This document shows positions 54,001 to 57,929 of a stretch of 64,000 nucleotides of DNA, in pieces. The position numbers and the translations under genes were made by a program. The notes below the pieces were generated by a model. The model was not told the DNA's origin and did not search any database. It was given only the letters and a program-made list of their open reading frames with translations. Source of the DNA: Tetracentron sinense (taxonomy: Eukaryota > Streptophyta > Magnoliopsida > Trochodendrales > Trochodendraceae). Within the stretch, counting starts at the first letter, position 1, and the number at the start of each line of letters is the position of its first letter. The stretch spans positions 808,501-872,500 of the forward strand of contig CM026560.1 of NCBI GenBank assembly GCA_015143295.1, read 5' to 3'.

Positions 54001-57000
54001 TCACCTCTACCTCTACCTCTTCCTGCAACTATAGATTCAGAGTTCTCTCTTGGTAATTCTTCACCTCTACTTTCTCCTATTACTACTGATGGTGGCATCC
54101 TTATTGCCTTGCAAAGGAAAACATGCTTGTATGATTGTTCATCCTATTTTCCATTTTGTCTCTCATGACTCACTCTCTTCTCCCCTTCAAGTCTTTGTCT
54201 CTTCTTTGTCTTCGGTGTCAATTCCGAAAAGTGTGCAGAAGTATTGCAACTGCCTCATGGAAAGAAGCTATATTGGAAGAAATGAAGACTCTTACTAATA
54301 ACAACGTTTGAAAATTTGCTTATGTTCCTAAGGGGAAGAAACTAGTGGGATGTAAGTGGGTGTATACCGTGAAATACAAGGCAAATAGGACTGTATATAG
54401 GTATAAGGGAAAACTGGTGGCCAAGGGTTTTACTCAGACTTATGGGGTTAACTATCAAGAGACATATGCTCCAGTGGCTAAGATGAACTCAGTTCACATA
54501 TTGTTGTCGATTGCTGCAAACATATCTTAGCCTCTTCACCAGCTGAACGCGAAGGATGCATTTCTTCATAGGAAGAAGTTTATATAGCACCTCCTCCAGG
54601 TTTTCAAGTTCAAAATCATGAAGGGAATGTATGCAGATTGAAGAAGGTTATCTATGAACTCAAGCAATCTCCTAGAAATTGGTTTGAAAGATTCAGTGGA
54701 GCAGTGAAAAAATATGGGTATATTTAAAGTCATGTTGATCACACTTTATTTGTGGATCACTTGAGAGGAACTACTACAGCCCTAATCGTCCATGTGGACG
54801 ATATTGTGGCAACATGAGATAATCCTCAAGAGGTTTAAAGGTTGAAGAAATTTATTGCTAGAGAGTTTGAGATTGAGGATTTGGTTCCTTTAAAGATACT
54901 TTCTTAAGATTGCGGTTGTCAGGTTAAAAAAGGCATCTTCATCTCCTAAATGAAGTATGTCATGGATTTATTATGACACACCGACAAGATTGGGGTGAAG
55001 CCTGTTGATACACCCATGGAAGCTAACCAGAAACTTGATACGAAGGGGGTGAACCTCTAGAGGATATTGAAATGTTTCAGAAGCTAGTGGGAAGGATCAT
55101 TTACTTGTCGTTGACAAAACCAAATATTGCTTATACAATTAGTGTAATTAGCCAGTTCATGCAAAATCCACGGACGACCCATTTGAAGGCAGTTGAGAGG
55201 ATATTGCGATATTTGAAATATGCGCTAGGAAAAGGGTTGTTTGGTAAGAATGGTCACTTCTAAGTGGAGGGCTACATTGATGCTTACTGGACAGGCTCAG
55301 TTACAAGCTTAGGGCTAAGAGATTCACTTCAAGCTATGCACACTTGTTGGTGGCAATCTAGTTACATAGAGAAGTAAGAAACAAGTTGTAAAATCCAGTG
55401 TCAAAGCAGAATGTGGGATCATGGCTCATGGAGCTTGTGAGTTAAAATGGATTAAAATCCGTAGAGTTTGGTTTTCTAGTCCAGTCTGATATGAAATTAT
55501 ACTATGATAACAAGGTGGCTATCAGTATTTCTCACAACCCTATCCAACACGAGAGGACAAAATACATTAAAGTTAACAGACACTTTATACAGGAAAAGGT
55601 TGCTTCCAAGGTGATGAGTCTTCCTTATGTCAAGATAGAGGATCAGTTAGCAGATATCCTTACAAAAGTTGTAACATCTAGTTGGCATTATGACATTGTG
55701 GGCAAGGTAAGCATGCAAGATATCTTTGTCCCGTTTGAGGGGATGTAATGGGCTTAATAAATAAGCCCATTATTCTTTATTGTTTTTAGTCTCTTTATTA
55801 TTCTTATAGTATAATTCTTTTATTACTTTTACTTCAAAGGACTTTTATATACTTTCATCTCATGGGGGTAGACTTGTCGAGAGGTTAGGGTCCGCCCCCT
55901 GGCTACTCAGGGTCGGGATTGTAGAATTTGGTCTAAAGGCAACCGGGGTCGTTTCTCCGTGAGATCTCTAGCATAGTCCCTCGGGTCAGTCCCACCCATC
56001 TCTTTTCATCATAGAACTGTGTGGAATCCAGACATTCCTTCTAAAGCATCATTTTTTTCTCTGGACTGCTTTTTTGAATAAAACTCACATGTGATCACCT
56101 GAAACATAGAGGGTGGAGGATGGCTAATCGATGCTTTATGTGCCTCCGAGAGGAAGAGTCGGTAGATCACCTCTTCTTGCATTGCCCTATCACTTGTGAG
56201 ATTTTGGGCTTCTTTATTTCCCGAGTGGGAATGGATTGAGTCTTTCCCTATTCCTTTCATAGCTTTTTATCCTGCTGGCACTTGAATTGGGGTGATGGCT
56301 CAAGGATGGTAATTTGGTCAGTTTTGTTGGGTGCTATAGCGTGGTCCATTTGGAAGGAGAGGAACAGGAGAGTTTTCGAGGACTCCCCGTGTGCTCCTTC
56401 TCGCATATGTGCCAGAATTCAGGTGATGATCATGGAATGGTGCTCCTCTTTTTATGGGGGAGATCTGGGTCCTTTGTTATCCTGATGGCTTGGCTTAGGT
56501 TGAGGTCCCTCGTCATGGGGTAGCTTGGTTGTTGTGCTTTTATTTTGCATCTTTTTTGTGGGTTCATGATCTTGTGAACCCCCTCACATCATGTTTTTGT
56601 TCTTATTTCCTTTTTTCTTTTATATATGCTTGTTTACTGATCAAAAAATATATATAAAGGAGATCTAGAGGTAATGGAGATGCCTCCTTCTATTCTGCTT
56701 TCCTCTTCTCTATTTCTTTTCTTTCTTTTTCAAACCCTAAATCACCAAACCCTAGTTCTTTTTACTATATACAACTTTATGTTAAACATAACATGATTGT
56801 TCTCAATCTACAAGCATAGTTCAATTGAAAATAACACAATTCACACAATAATAATTAGTTCTCACTTCTCAAACATTACAAATACAAGCTTCGTCCACTA
56901 ATAATAAAATACTTCACTATAATCTAGTGACAAAGTTAAGCATCTGGAGGAGTATGGTTGTAGTCTAAAAAACACGCAATCGCTTTATTCATCTCCTTCG

Positions 57001-57929
57001 CCCTCCAATGCTTATGGCAGTTAACACCACTAGGGATAGGACCGACCACATGCATTCCCTCTCCCCCACCACCCACTCCTTGTGCTCTCACCATGTGATG
57101 AACCACTAGACTTGAATTGCCTCTAGTAGAAATTGCAAAACCAAACATACTTTTGTATTGGTTCCATTCTTTAAATAGTAGAACTTCATAGTGCGGAATG
57201 GTAAAAAAGAAATTGATTTTGAATAATTATGATTTTATTTGATAAGATCGACTTTCGTTGTAGACAATGTCCTAGGTCGAACTCAGAAAATGGAGGGCCT
57301 TGGATTCTTGAATCTTGGCTTGTTTTCTTCTTTCCTCGAGACTAAATATGCAAATGAGTTCAGACCCTTGAGCCTACAGAGAATCAGTTTTAGTCAGTTG
57401 GTTTTTGGCAATGGTGGATTCTTTGGTGGCCCATCAATGGAATGGTCAAGATTGTTGAGATGGACCCCAATTATATGACAGTGAATAGCAGATGTTTGTT
57501 ATTGCTCTATTATGAAATAAACATCAGTTCTCATCTTAGTTGTTCATACTTCTTTTGAGCTAGAATTTTGTTTTTCCTGCCAATCTCTAAGATACTTTTT
57601 AAAATATTGGTCAAATTCTATTTCCACTTTAGGGAGAAACAGAAGAACTTCCCTTAATATGACAATGATGAGGATGACTATTATTGTTGTTGCATAATTA
57701 TGATTGTTATGTAGGGAGCCACCTGTTTAGCAATTGGTTAAAGGAATGAAATTTTATTATTCATCCCAGACATGAAACACTTCCCAATTTGTTTTTCTTT
57801 TTCCCCTGTTTAATACTTATTACTTTTCTTGCGTGCAGGTTTGAGAAGCTCCAAGAAGATGCCTTCACCTATGCTTTTATACTGAAATCACTGAACATGG
57901 TTCCAGCCCTTGGCTCTGAGAAGGACTAA
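5751..57929 (+). CDS. Oligopeptidase B-like serine protease (S9A, prolyl oligopeptidase family), 5'-partial, 10 visible exons
   Basis: Joined exons: 5751-6034, 6136-6330, 16050-16396, 22159-22450, 36922-37080, 38301-38666, 39866-39931, 40419-40467, 40898-41021, 57839-57929. They give 657 residues, all in frame, with GT-AG introns. The family cleaves short peptides after basic residues; a beta-propeller gates an alpha/beta-hydrolase domain. The first four exons are propeller ([34 protein letters not shown]). The hydrolase part has GRSAGG with nucleophile Ser at visible residue 502, Asp 587 in LNDPRV and His 622 in GAGHSSKSG. The 85- and 35-residue spacings equal those I recall for E. coli OpdB (Ser532, Asp617, His652). 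The acidic S1 pair of OpdB (Glu576, Glu578) corresponds to E546 and E548 in TTSEWE. By this offset at least ~30 N-terminal residues and the start codon lie on an exon left of the window. The protein is probably soluble. No promoter is visible. Confidence 0.93.
6136..6330 (+). CDS. Oligopeptidase B-like exon b
   Basis: The exon follows a 101-bp intron with a strong polypyrimidine tract (TTTTTTTTTTCAG). It encodes 65 residues, [18 protein letters not shown] through ILRPDK, in phase 0. It is a propeller segment continuous with the AFE end of the previous exon. The donor is weak (AAG|GTTGGT) and starts a 9.7-kb intron. Confidence 0.93.
7503..9132 (+). mobile_element. CAAGGTT-type hAT non-autonomous element, copy 1
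   Basis: The ends CAAGGTTCTAAATGTCGATATCG and its inverse ...TATTACGAACCTTG form terminal inverted repeats. The 8 bp on each side, 7495-7502 and 9133-9140, are both ACCATAAC. The site lies in a small ACCATA repeat, so the duplication alone would be weak evidence, but copy 2 at 12870 also has one. The 5' 270 bp and the CGATATATCG-rich last 150 bp match copy 2 closely. Between them lie AT-rich sequence and a GACGATGGCAGAGGTATGT segment. No transposase. Confidence 0.65.
9462..9483. repeat. Homopolymer run of 22 G
   Basis: A run of about 22 consecutive G bases inside TIR element copy 2. Its length in the genome may differ from this assembly, because such runs are hard to sequence. Confidence 0.7.
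9832..10435. other. Intron sequence between two elements, no gene recognised
   Basis: A minus-strand open frame (9760-10041) has no recognisable motif. Text near 10190-10360 (TTTATCAGATGGTTAGGATCA, then GAGGTCTCCTATATGTGGTCC) resembles 40680-40760 in another intron, suggesting an old dispersed repeat. Confidence 0.4.
11085..11520 (+). repeat. Tandem repeats inside the solo LTR, block 1
   Basis: Imperfect units of roughly 45-60 bp built on TTGGGACATACCTAAGTACAACGATTCCC, CATTCCTCAACCTGTCTT and TTGGAACACACCGAAGTACAGAG. At least six units are visible, and the block shades into block 2. Confidence 0.65.
11530..11935 (+). repeat. Tandem repeats inside the solo LTR, block 2
   Basis: About seven units of 55-60 bp with the pattern CTCCCGACGATCAGTCACGCACC, CGCCAAAGAGGAACCATGG and ATATTAATCCACC. 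Two consecutive units (about 11590-11705) are nearly identical. The open frame across the block (11650-12066) is a product of the repeat and not a gene. Confidence 0.7.
11945..12180 (+). repeat. Tandem repeats inside the solo LTR, block 3
   Basis: Units of about 33-36 bp: CTCTGACATATCACACTCTGTCAGGAA, repeated six or more times and decaying to CTCTGACATCAAATCTTGTC at the right. Confidence 0.7.
12870..14380 (+). mobile_element. CAAGGTT-type hAT non-autonomous element, copy 2
   Basis: Same terminal inverted repeat as copy 1 (CAAGTTTCTAAATGTCGATAT ... CGATATTTCTAACCTTG). The flanks ACTGGGAC (12862-12869) and ACCGGGAC (14381-14388) are an 8-bp duplication with one mismatch. It matches copy 1 over the first ~270 bp (GGAAATGTTAAAATAGATGTTAATACA is shared) and the last ~160 bp. 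The middle carries a CGACGACGATGGCGATGGCGACC tract and a pyrimidine-rich run. An ORF at 13880-14170 has no recognisable domain. No transposase is present. Confidence 0.7.
15761..16049. other. End of the 9.7-kb intron
   Basis: AT-rich host intron sequence between the solo LTR and exon c, ending with the acceptor TTTTACACAG. No other feature was seen. Confidence 0.5.
16050..16396 (+). CDS. Oligopeptidase B-like exon c
   Basis: The acceptor TTTTACACAG ends at 16049. The exon opens [13 protein letters not shown], matching the VWxHxLG motif of the propeller, and continues through [16 protein letters not shown] and [20 protein letters not shown] blade motifs. It ends HRE plus two bases (AG) of a Ser codon completed by the next exon. 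The donor is AAAG|GTACTA. Confidence 0.93.
16397..17247. other. Start of the 5.8-kb intron, no gene recognised
   Basis: AT-rich intron sequence. It holds one plus-oriented GGTGTTAGGCACC word (about 16967-16980, in GGGAAGGTGTTAGGCACCC), which also occurs near 4290 and, with one change, near 34120. Confidence 0.45.
17248..17625 (+). pseudogene. Ty1/copia pol fragment (integrase)
   Basis: The fragment begins with [10 protein letters not shown], the end of the GAG-pre-integrase zinc region. A broken frame then gives [24 protein letters not shown], the start of the integrase core with its FVDDxSR aspartate. The frame shifts near 17510 and continues as [12 protein letters not shown], normally preceded by the second catalytic Asp region. 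The rest of pol and the LTRs are absent, so this is an isolated relic in the intron. Confidence 0.8.
17950..18422 (+). pseudogene. LINE ORF2 fragment, left part (reverse transcriptase C-terminal region)
   Basis: Broken frames give GMRINLSK and [11 protein letters not shown], then [18 protein letters not shown] followed by [13 protein letters not shown] and [17 protein letters not shown], the usual order after the reverse transcriptase core of plant L1-like LINEs. It stops at VGLG, where the CATGGTTC element is inserted (18423), and the same protein resumes after 20563. Several frameshifts and stops are present. Confidence 0.75.
18423..20563 (+). mobile_element. CATGGTTC-type TIR element, copy 3, inserted in a LINE, with a nested hAT element
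   Basis: The element starts GCATGGTTCAAATTATCG and has the same interior as copies at 2200 and 6852 (CTTGCATAAAATTTC, AATTAAAAATTTTATAAGTTAAAAAAGG). Flanks GGCTAGGA (18415-18422) and GGCTAGGG (20564-20571) form an 8-bp duplication with one mismatch. The LINE protein reads GLG up to the left flank and GLGFRLWRN from the right flank, which independently fixes the borders. Without the nested 981-bp element it is about 1.15 kb. No transposase frame. Confidence 0.6.
19191..20171. mobile_element. 981-bp hAT-type non-autonomous element (CATAGTCAC ends)
   Basis: Terminal inverted repeats CATAGTCACAAAG and CTTGGTGACTATG, with a perfect 8-bp duplication ATTTAAAC at 19183-19190 and 20172-20179. The copy at 6852 lacks this insert at the matching site (CATGAATTTAAA...). 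The left subterminal region repeats CGTTTTAAAC/GTTTAAAACG, and the right repeats TTTAAWACCCGTAC. The middle has a CTCTCTCTCTCG tract. No coding capacity was recognised. Confidence 0.75.
20564..21740 (+). pseudogene. LINE ORF2 fragment, right part (C-terminal zinc-binding region and 3' UTR)
   Basis: The fragment resumes as GLGFRLWRN after the inserted TIR element. Further on (21120-21480) broken frames give [50 protein letters not shown] and WTVWRERN, the zf-RVT end of plant LINE ORF2. The zinc ligands C-x2-C ... H-x4-C are visible. The tail includes TTTATTAATATAAT near 21710-21725. Together with 17950-18422 it is one LINE split by a later insertion. Confidence 0.8.
21741..22158. other. End of the 5.8-kb intron
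   Basis: AT-rich intron sequence leading to the acceptor TTTTGTCCAG before exon d. No feature was recognised. Confidence 0.45.
22159..22450 (+). CDS. Oligopeptidase B-like exon d
   Basis: The exon begins with the third base of a split Ser codon, then [21 protein letters not shown]. It continues to the propeller/hydrolase link, [20 protein letters not shown], ending KKIEA at GCA|GTGAGT, a strong donor, phase 0. The [13 protein letters not shown] stretch is characteristic of the family. Confidence 0.94.
22551..23463. mobile_element. 913-bp hAT-type non-autonomous element (TAGGGCTGTAAAC ends)
   Basis: The ends TAGGGCTGTAAACGGATTCGG and ...GCTCTGTTTACAGCCCTA are inverted repeats. Flanks CTCTGTAT (22543-22550) and CTCTATAT (23464-23471) form an 8-bp duplication with one mismatch. 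Subterminal regions repeat CGGATTCGGAT/ATCCGAAT words. The middle has an ACTTATATAAAAT box followed by GA-rich sequence and short frames with no known domain. The TAGGGSTGTAAAC terminus is typical of plant hAT MITEs. Confidence 0.7.
23859..25340 (+). mobile_element. Ty1/copia 5' part: LTR, primer-binding site and degraded gag
   Basis: A short LTR (23859-24074) starts TGTTGAGAATTTTATG, has a TTATAAATTAG box and ends just before TTGTTATCCGAGCAC, a mutated copia primer-binding site. The gag pseudogene begins near 24754 (MSEVKQ) and runs in broken frames to about 25340. Recognisable parts are [21 protein letters not shown], then a shifted ...[12 protein letters not shown] and [11 protein letters not shown], as in copia gag. 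Protease, pol and the 3' LTR are absent, so the element is truncated at about 25345. Confidence 0.75.
25350..25895. repeat. GCCTCA-rich repeat of MITE type
   Basis: The left end GTTTTAAAAAGTGTG and the right end CGCCTCACGCTTTCCCAAAC are roughly inverse to each other, and both flank clusters of GCCTCA/TGAGGC words (GCCTCATGCCTCATGCCTCATGCC near 25470-25494). The centre is AT-rich with a TATATA run and TATACAAATATGTATATGTATA. A clean target-site duplication could not be assigned. Confidence 0.45.
25903..30048 (-). pseudogene. Ty1/copia gag-pol (broken frames)
   Basis: In order on the minus strand: gag with GKIEYLTGE and LWHLWEEFD-like parts near 30040-29600, a CCHC-type knuckle ([14 protein letters not shown], near 29350-29400), a protease region with [11 protein letters not shown] (29090-29060; the usual DSGAS has Arg for Gly), [11 protein letters not shown] (28670), an integrase core with SDNGGEYLS (28300) and a C-terminal part to 27600. 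Reverse transcriptase follows with [32 protein letters not shown] and YVDD near 26845, then RNase H to the stop near 25903. Frames change at least ten times. Confidence 0.85.
30049..33004 (-). mobile_element. LINE inserted in the copia element (5'-truncated)
   Basis: Minus-strand ORF2 pieces occur in order. They are the endonuclease end ([14 protein letters not shown], ~32970), a linker with [10 protein letters not shown] (32760), and reverse transcriptase with [36 protein letters not shown] and LQFTDDS in place of the usual FADD. Then come [20 protein letters not shown] (31300) and zf-RVT with [16 protein letters not shown] (30400). The word TTTTACCCTT lies at both borders (30039-30048 and 33005-33014), a likely 10-bp duplication. 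There is no clear poly(A). It holds several stops and frameshifts. Confidence 0.8.
33122..33320 (-). mobile_element. 5' LTR of the split copia element
   Basis: A 199-bp LTR. On the minus strand it starts TGTTACATTGTAGCATAGG, contains CCTATTTATAGAATG as a TATA-like box and a CT-rich tract, and ends at the primer-binding site TTGGTATCAGAGC. The matching 3' LTR was not found in this window. Confidence 0.7.
33360..33622 (+). mobile_element. CATGGTTC-type TIR element, 3' fragment
   Basis: It aligns by eye along its whole length with the last ~280 bp of copy 2 (9545-9823). Shared words include GAACAATATYGGTTRGTACCC, CGGGGTATTTTTAAAAT and GTGTCGGTTAGTGCCA. It ends ATTTTGAACCAT. The 5' portion is missing and the left neighbour is the copia LTR. 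Confidence 0.6.
33623..34220. other. Intron sequence without recognised genes
   Basis: AT-rich sequence. It contains GGGAAAGGTGTTCGGCACCCC (about 34115-34136), a variant of the GGTGTTAGGCACC word found near 4290 and 16970. Confidence 0.4.
34226..34849 (-). mobile_element. Deletion-derivative Ty1/copia element with two LTRs
   Basis: Left (3') LTR 34226-34411 and right (5') LTR 34670-34849 are clear direct repeats, each starting TGTTGAGATACATTATTATTATG on the minus strand. The 5-bp duplication GATCT (34221-34225 and 34850-34854) is perfect. Only ~258 bp lie between the LTRs: the primer-binding site (TGGTATCAAATC, near 34669), an RNase H C-terminal scrap that would read ...LADILTKG... and ...DIYAQLEGEC, and a polypurine tract (GAGAGGGAG) next to the 3' LTR. 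Gag, protease, integrase and reverse transcriptase are gone. Confidence 0.8.
35410..35850 (+). repeat. Two tandem copies of a tRNA-like SINE
   Basis: Two units of about 215 bp (from ~35410 and ~35630) share AATAATATATGCTTCA, a Pol III A-box-like TTTGCCTAGTTGG / TTTGCTTAGTTGG, and a B-box-like GGGTTCAAAACCC / GGGTTCAAAATCC about 50 bp further. Both then read TGACYAACAAGGAT, TTACCTATAAAA and CAATAATTATTCTGGAGG. The arrangement fits a tRNA-derived SINE, but no full tRNA fold was checked. Confidence 0.5.
35851..36921. other. End of the 14.5-kb intron
   Basis: AT-rich sequence with no coding region recognised, ending at the acceptor TTTTACTCAG before exon e. A short duplication, CTAAAATATTTGAATGCTTTCAT, occurs twice at about 36140-36200. 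Confidence 0.45.
36922..37080 (+). CDS. Oligopeptidase B-like exon e
   Basis: The acceptor TTTTACTCAG ends at 36921. The exon encodes 53 residues from [17 protein letters not shown] to [11 protein letters not shown], which includes the [15 protein letters not shown] entry strand of the alpha/beta-hydrolase domain and the GYGSYE oxyanion-side loop. Donor GAG|GTAAAG, phase 0. Confidence 0.95.
37081..38300. repeat. Intron e/f with a local tandem duplication
   Basis: An ordinary intron of 1,220 bp. A ~65-bp unit (GTAGAGTATCTAAATAGTTAGG ... AACCAATCTTTGG) is repeated side by side at about 37975-38082. Nothing else was recognised. Confidence 0.5.
38301..38666 (+). CDS. Oligopeptidase B-like exon f (catalytic serine)
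   Basis: This is the largest visible exon, 122 codons. It contains [17 protein letters not shown], a motif typical of S9A peptidases, then [12 protein letters not shown] with the nucleophile Ser codon at 38526-38528. It ends [12 protein letters not shown], with the two glutamates equivalent to the S1 arginine-binding pair of bacterial OpdB. Acceptor TGTTAACAG, donor GAG|GTCATC, both phase 0. Confidence 0.96.
39866..39931 (+). CDS. Oligopeptidase B-like exon g
   Basis: A 22-codon micro-exon reading [19 protein letters not shown]... and ending DN at AAT|GTGAGC, with acceptor TTGCTGCAG. It directly continues the SEWE end of the previous exon to give the family motif SEWEEWG. It is too short to be found by open-frame length alone. 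Confidence 0.93.
40419..40467 (+). CDS. Oligopeptidase B-like exon h
   Basis: A 49-bp micro-exon: [16 protein letters not shown] plus a single G, ending at AATG|GTAAGT. The lone G is the first base of the catalytic Asp codon, which is finished by the next exon. Acceptor TTTTTGCACAG. Confidence 0.93.
40898..41021 (+). CDS. Oligopeptidase B-like exon i (catalytic Asp completion and His)
   Basis: The exon opens with AT, completing GAT (Asp), then [22 protein letters not shown]. It carries the catalytic His (CAC at 41002-41004) in GAGHSSKSG and ends with AG of a split Arg codon. The donor AAG|GTTATA is weak and opens the 16.8-kb last intron. Acceptor TATCACAACAG. Confidence 0.94.
41145..41237. 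mobile_element. 93-bp hAT-type MITE
   Basis: The ends TAGGGTTGGCAATGGGC and GCCCAATTGCCACCCCTA are inverted repeats. The 8-bp duplication ATCGTAAG (41137-41144 and 41238-41245) is perfect. It lies 120 bp inside the last intron, near the exon i donor. Confidence 0.8.
41672..42010 (+). repeat. Direct duplication spanning the copia LTR start
   Basis: A ~177-bp unit starting CATGAGTTWTACRCATGTG occurs at 41672-41848 and again from 41849. Each contains host flank (GATTTGCATAAATATATGTT) and about 80 bp of the LTR start (TAATGGGCCTATAAGTATG), so the duplication arose after the retrotransposon inserted. Confidence 0.6.
42855..43131 (-). repeat. Promoter-like repeat, first unit and left part of second unit
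   Basis: A ~230-bp unit runs from GTGAAAATGTTATCATGTAACG through CACACTCTAAACTCACAC to ACACCCTAACGCACAYGGTAACAGAGA. A second copy starts at ~43108, is cut by the solo LTR at 43132 and resumes at 44777. On the minus strand the unit contains GTCCCACATCG (~43025-43035), the plant snRNA upstream element (RTCCCACATCG), with TATAAGG 33 bp downstream. No RNA gene was recognised after it. Confidence 0.5.
43132..44776 (+). mobile_element. Solo LTR (1.6 kb) inserted in the promoter-like repeat
   Basis: Starts TGTTGTGACCCAAAATACC and ends GATCCGGGGTTCTACA. The surrounding repeat unit, known intact from its neighbour (AACACACACTCTAAACTCACAC), is cut exactly here, which proves the insertion. The 5-bp duplication is probably CACAC/CACTC and is blurred by the CA-rich site. 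There is no gag-pol or primer-binding site. The interior holds repeated CTTATGAG/CTTAGAG words (43300-43800), a TATA box (GCTTATATAGG, ~44268) and GATCAATCGGT/GATCGATCGGTC palindromes at 44347-44495. Confidence 0.7.
44777..44975 (-). repeat. Promoter-like repeat, right part of second unit
   Basis: It continues the unit cut at 43132: CACTCTAAACTCACACGC through AACACCCTAACGCACACGGTAACAGAGA. GTCCCACATCG is again present on the minus strand (~44921-44931), but a 7-bp deletion shortens the distance to TATAAGG to about 26 bp. Confidence 0.5.
45255..45911 (+). pseudogene. Ty1/copia pol, part 1 (end of gag and protease)
   Basis: Broken frames give HTKETC followed by DLLGRPAKF, the end of the gag zinc knuckle, then a protease-like region with IDHMSGTS and GKGTIG, and finally [10 protein letters not shown] at 45890-45911, where a LINE is inserted. 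Most of gag, which should lie upstream, was not found. Stops are frequent. Confidence 0.65.
45925..47096 (-). mobile_element. LINE fragment inserted in copia pol
   Basis: It is flanked by TGACTTCTTTTTT (45912-45924) and TGACTTCTTTTT (47097-47108), a 12-bp duplication. On the minus strand it ends ACTGATAAAAAAA, a short poly(A). It encodes the zf-RVT end of ORF2 in broken frames: [15 protein letters not shown] and WAVWLERNQ (46194-46421). A 90-bp internal duplication (AGTAACTRATGACAAAYGAGTAAATAGG) lies at 46650-46810. The copia protein continues from DSI on the left to [11 protein letters not shown] on the right. Confidence 0.8.
47097..47870 (+). pseudogene. Ty1/copia pol, part 2 (pre-integrase and integrase)
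   Basis: Broken frames give [26 protein letters not shown], an integrase core with [11 protein letters not shown]-like text and [16 protein letters not shown] (47590-47640). It then runs to [21 protein letters not shown], where the minus-strand copia is inserted at 47876. Stops are present throughout. Confidence 0.8.
47876..48076 (-). repeat. 3' LTR of the minus-strand copia
   Basis: A 201-bp LTR. On the minus strand it starts TGTTGAGATATGATTAG and ends TTCATCTTCAAGT, with a TATAATATAAAAGG box. It pairs with 53023-53221. Confidence 0.85.
48080..52384 (-). pseudogene. Ty1/copia gag-pol (broken frames)
   Basis: The gag start is probably ATG 52384-52382 (MANDGLSEG). Domains follow in order. 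Gag runs 52380-51500 with [13 protein letters not shown] and [14 protein letters not shown]. The protease region lies near 51200. The pre-integrase region has [19 protein letters not shown] (50840), followed by integrase (50690-50020, [15 protein letters not shown] at its end). Reverse transcriptase has [23 protein letters not shown] and YVDD near 49030, then RNase H with [13 protein letters not shown] and QLTDILTKW to the stop near 48075. Stops and shifts separate most parts, so it is not functional as read. Confidence 0.88.
53023..53221 (-). repeat. 5' LTR of the minus-strand copia
   Basis: A 199-bp LTR matching 47876-48076. The primer-binding site TTGGTATCAAAGC lies immediately downstream on the minus strand. 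Confidence 0.85.
53222..53497 (+). pseudogene. Ty1/copia pol, part 3 (integrase C-terminal region)
   Basis: It resumes after the minus-strand copia. Frames give [22 protein letters not shown] and [10 protein letters not shown], which matches the usual GYVCYDPxxxKxxxSxDVTFFE region after the integrase core. It is cut by a 437-bp hAT element at 53498. Confidence 0.75.
53498..53934. mobile_element. 437-bp hAT-like element with ACTCGAC repeats
   Basis: The ends CATAGTTTGAAAACTCGG and CGATTTTTTGAACCATG are imperfect inverted repeats. Flanks ACTACATGA (53489-53497) and ACTACATCA (53935-53943) are 8-9 bp duplications. The copia protein frame is interrupted exactly here. The interior repeats GAGTTACTCGACTTGAC and TCGAGTCGAG near each end. 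Confidence 0.65.
53935..55745 (+). pseudogene. Ty1/copia pol, part 4 (reverse transcriptase and RNase H)
   Basis: Reverse transcriptase starts with [21 protein letters not shown] and [24 protein letters not shown] (54345-54530). The catalytic motif reads HVDD instead of YVDD near 54795. [21 protein letters not shown] (55072) and RNase H with [14 protein letters not shown] and [10 protein letters not shown] follow (55491-55748). Stops separate the segments. A polypurine tract and the 3' LTR follow at 55746. Confidence 0.85.
55852..56650 (+). mobile_element. LINE 3' fragment inserted in the copia 3' LTR
   Basis: Frames give the zf-RVT end of LINE ORF2: [23 protein letters not shown] (56115-56190), then [22 protein letters not shown] (56325-56395). 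It ends CTGATCAAAAAA. The copia LTR resumes afterwards (AAAGGAGATCTAGAGGTAATGGAG) and matches its 5' partner at 42460. The target duplication appears to be TATATA and is not certain. Confidence 0.7.
56765..57838. other. End of the 16.8-kb intron
   Basis: No gene was recognised. A minus-strand frame (56936-57148) has no known motif. The region leads to the polypyrimidine tract and acceptor TTTTCTTGCGTGCAG before the last exon. Confidence 0.5.
57839..57929 (+). CDS. Oligopeptidase B-like last exon
   Basis: After acceptor TTGCGTGCAG, the first base G completes the Arg codon and [20 protein letters not shown] follows. The frame stops at TAA 57927-57929 after a short tail (VPALGSEKD). The FEKLQEDAF helix ends all plant members of the family that I recall, so the C-terminus is complete. 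Confidence 0.93.

Larger units (their letters stand above)
41928..56764 (+). mobile_element. Ty1/copia element in the last intron, expanded by nested insertions
   Basis: The 5' LTR (41928 to ~42562) starts TGTAATGGGCC and ends at a primer-binding site, TTGGTATTAGAGC (~42567). The 3' LTR starts at 55746 after a polypurine tract (TTTGAGGGGA) and ends near 56764 with the same CAAACCCTAG tail. Inside, from left, are a duplicated promoter-like repeat holding a solo LTR, a LINE, a minus-strand copia and an hAT element; the 3' LTR holds another LINE. About 4-5 kb belongs to the element itself. Its target-site duplication could not be settled. Confidence 0.7.

Noticed and set aside
56936-57148. Minus-strand open frame of 70 codons near the end of the last intron
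   Set aside because: No recognisable motif and no splice or start context. Possible captured fragment, but unsupported.
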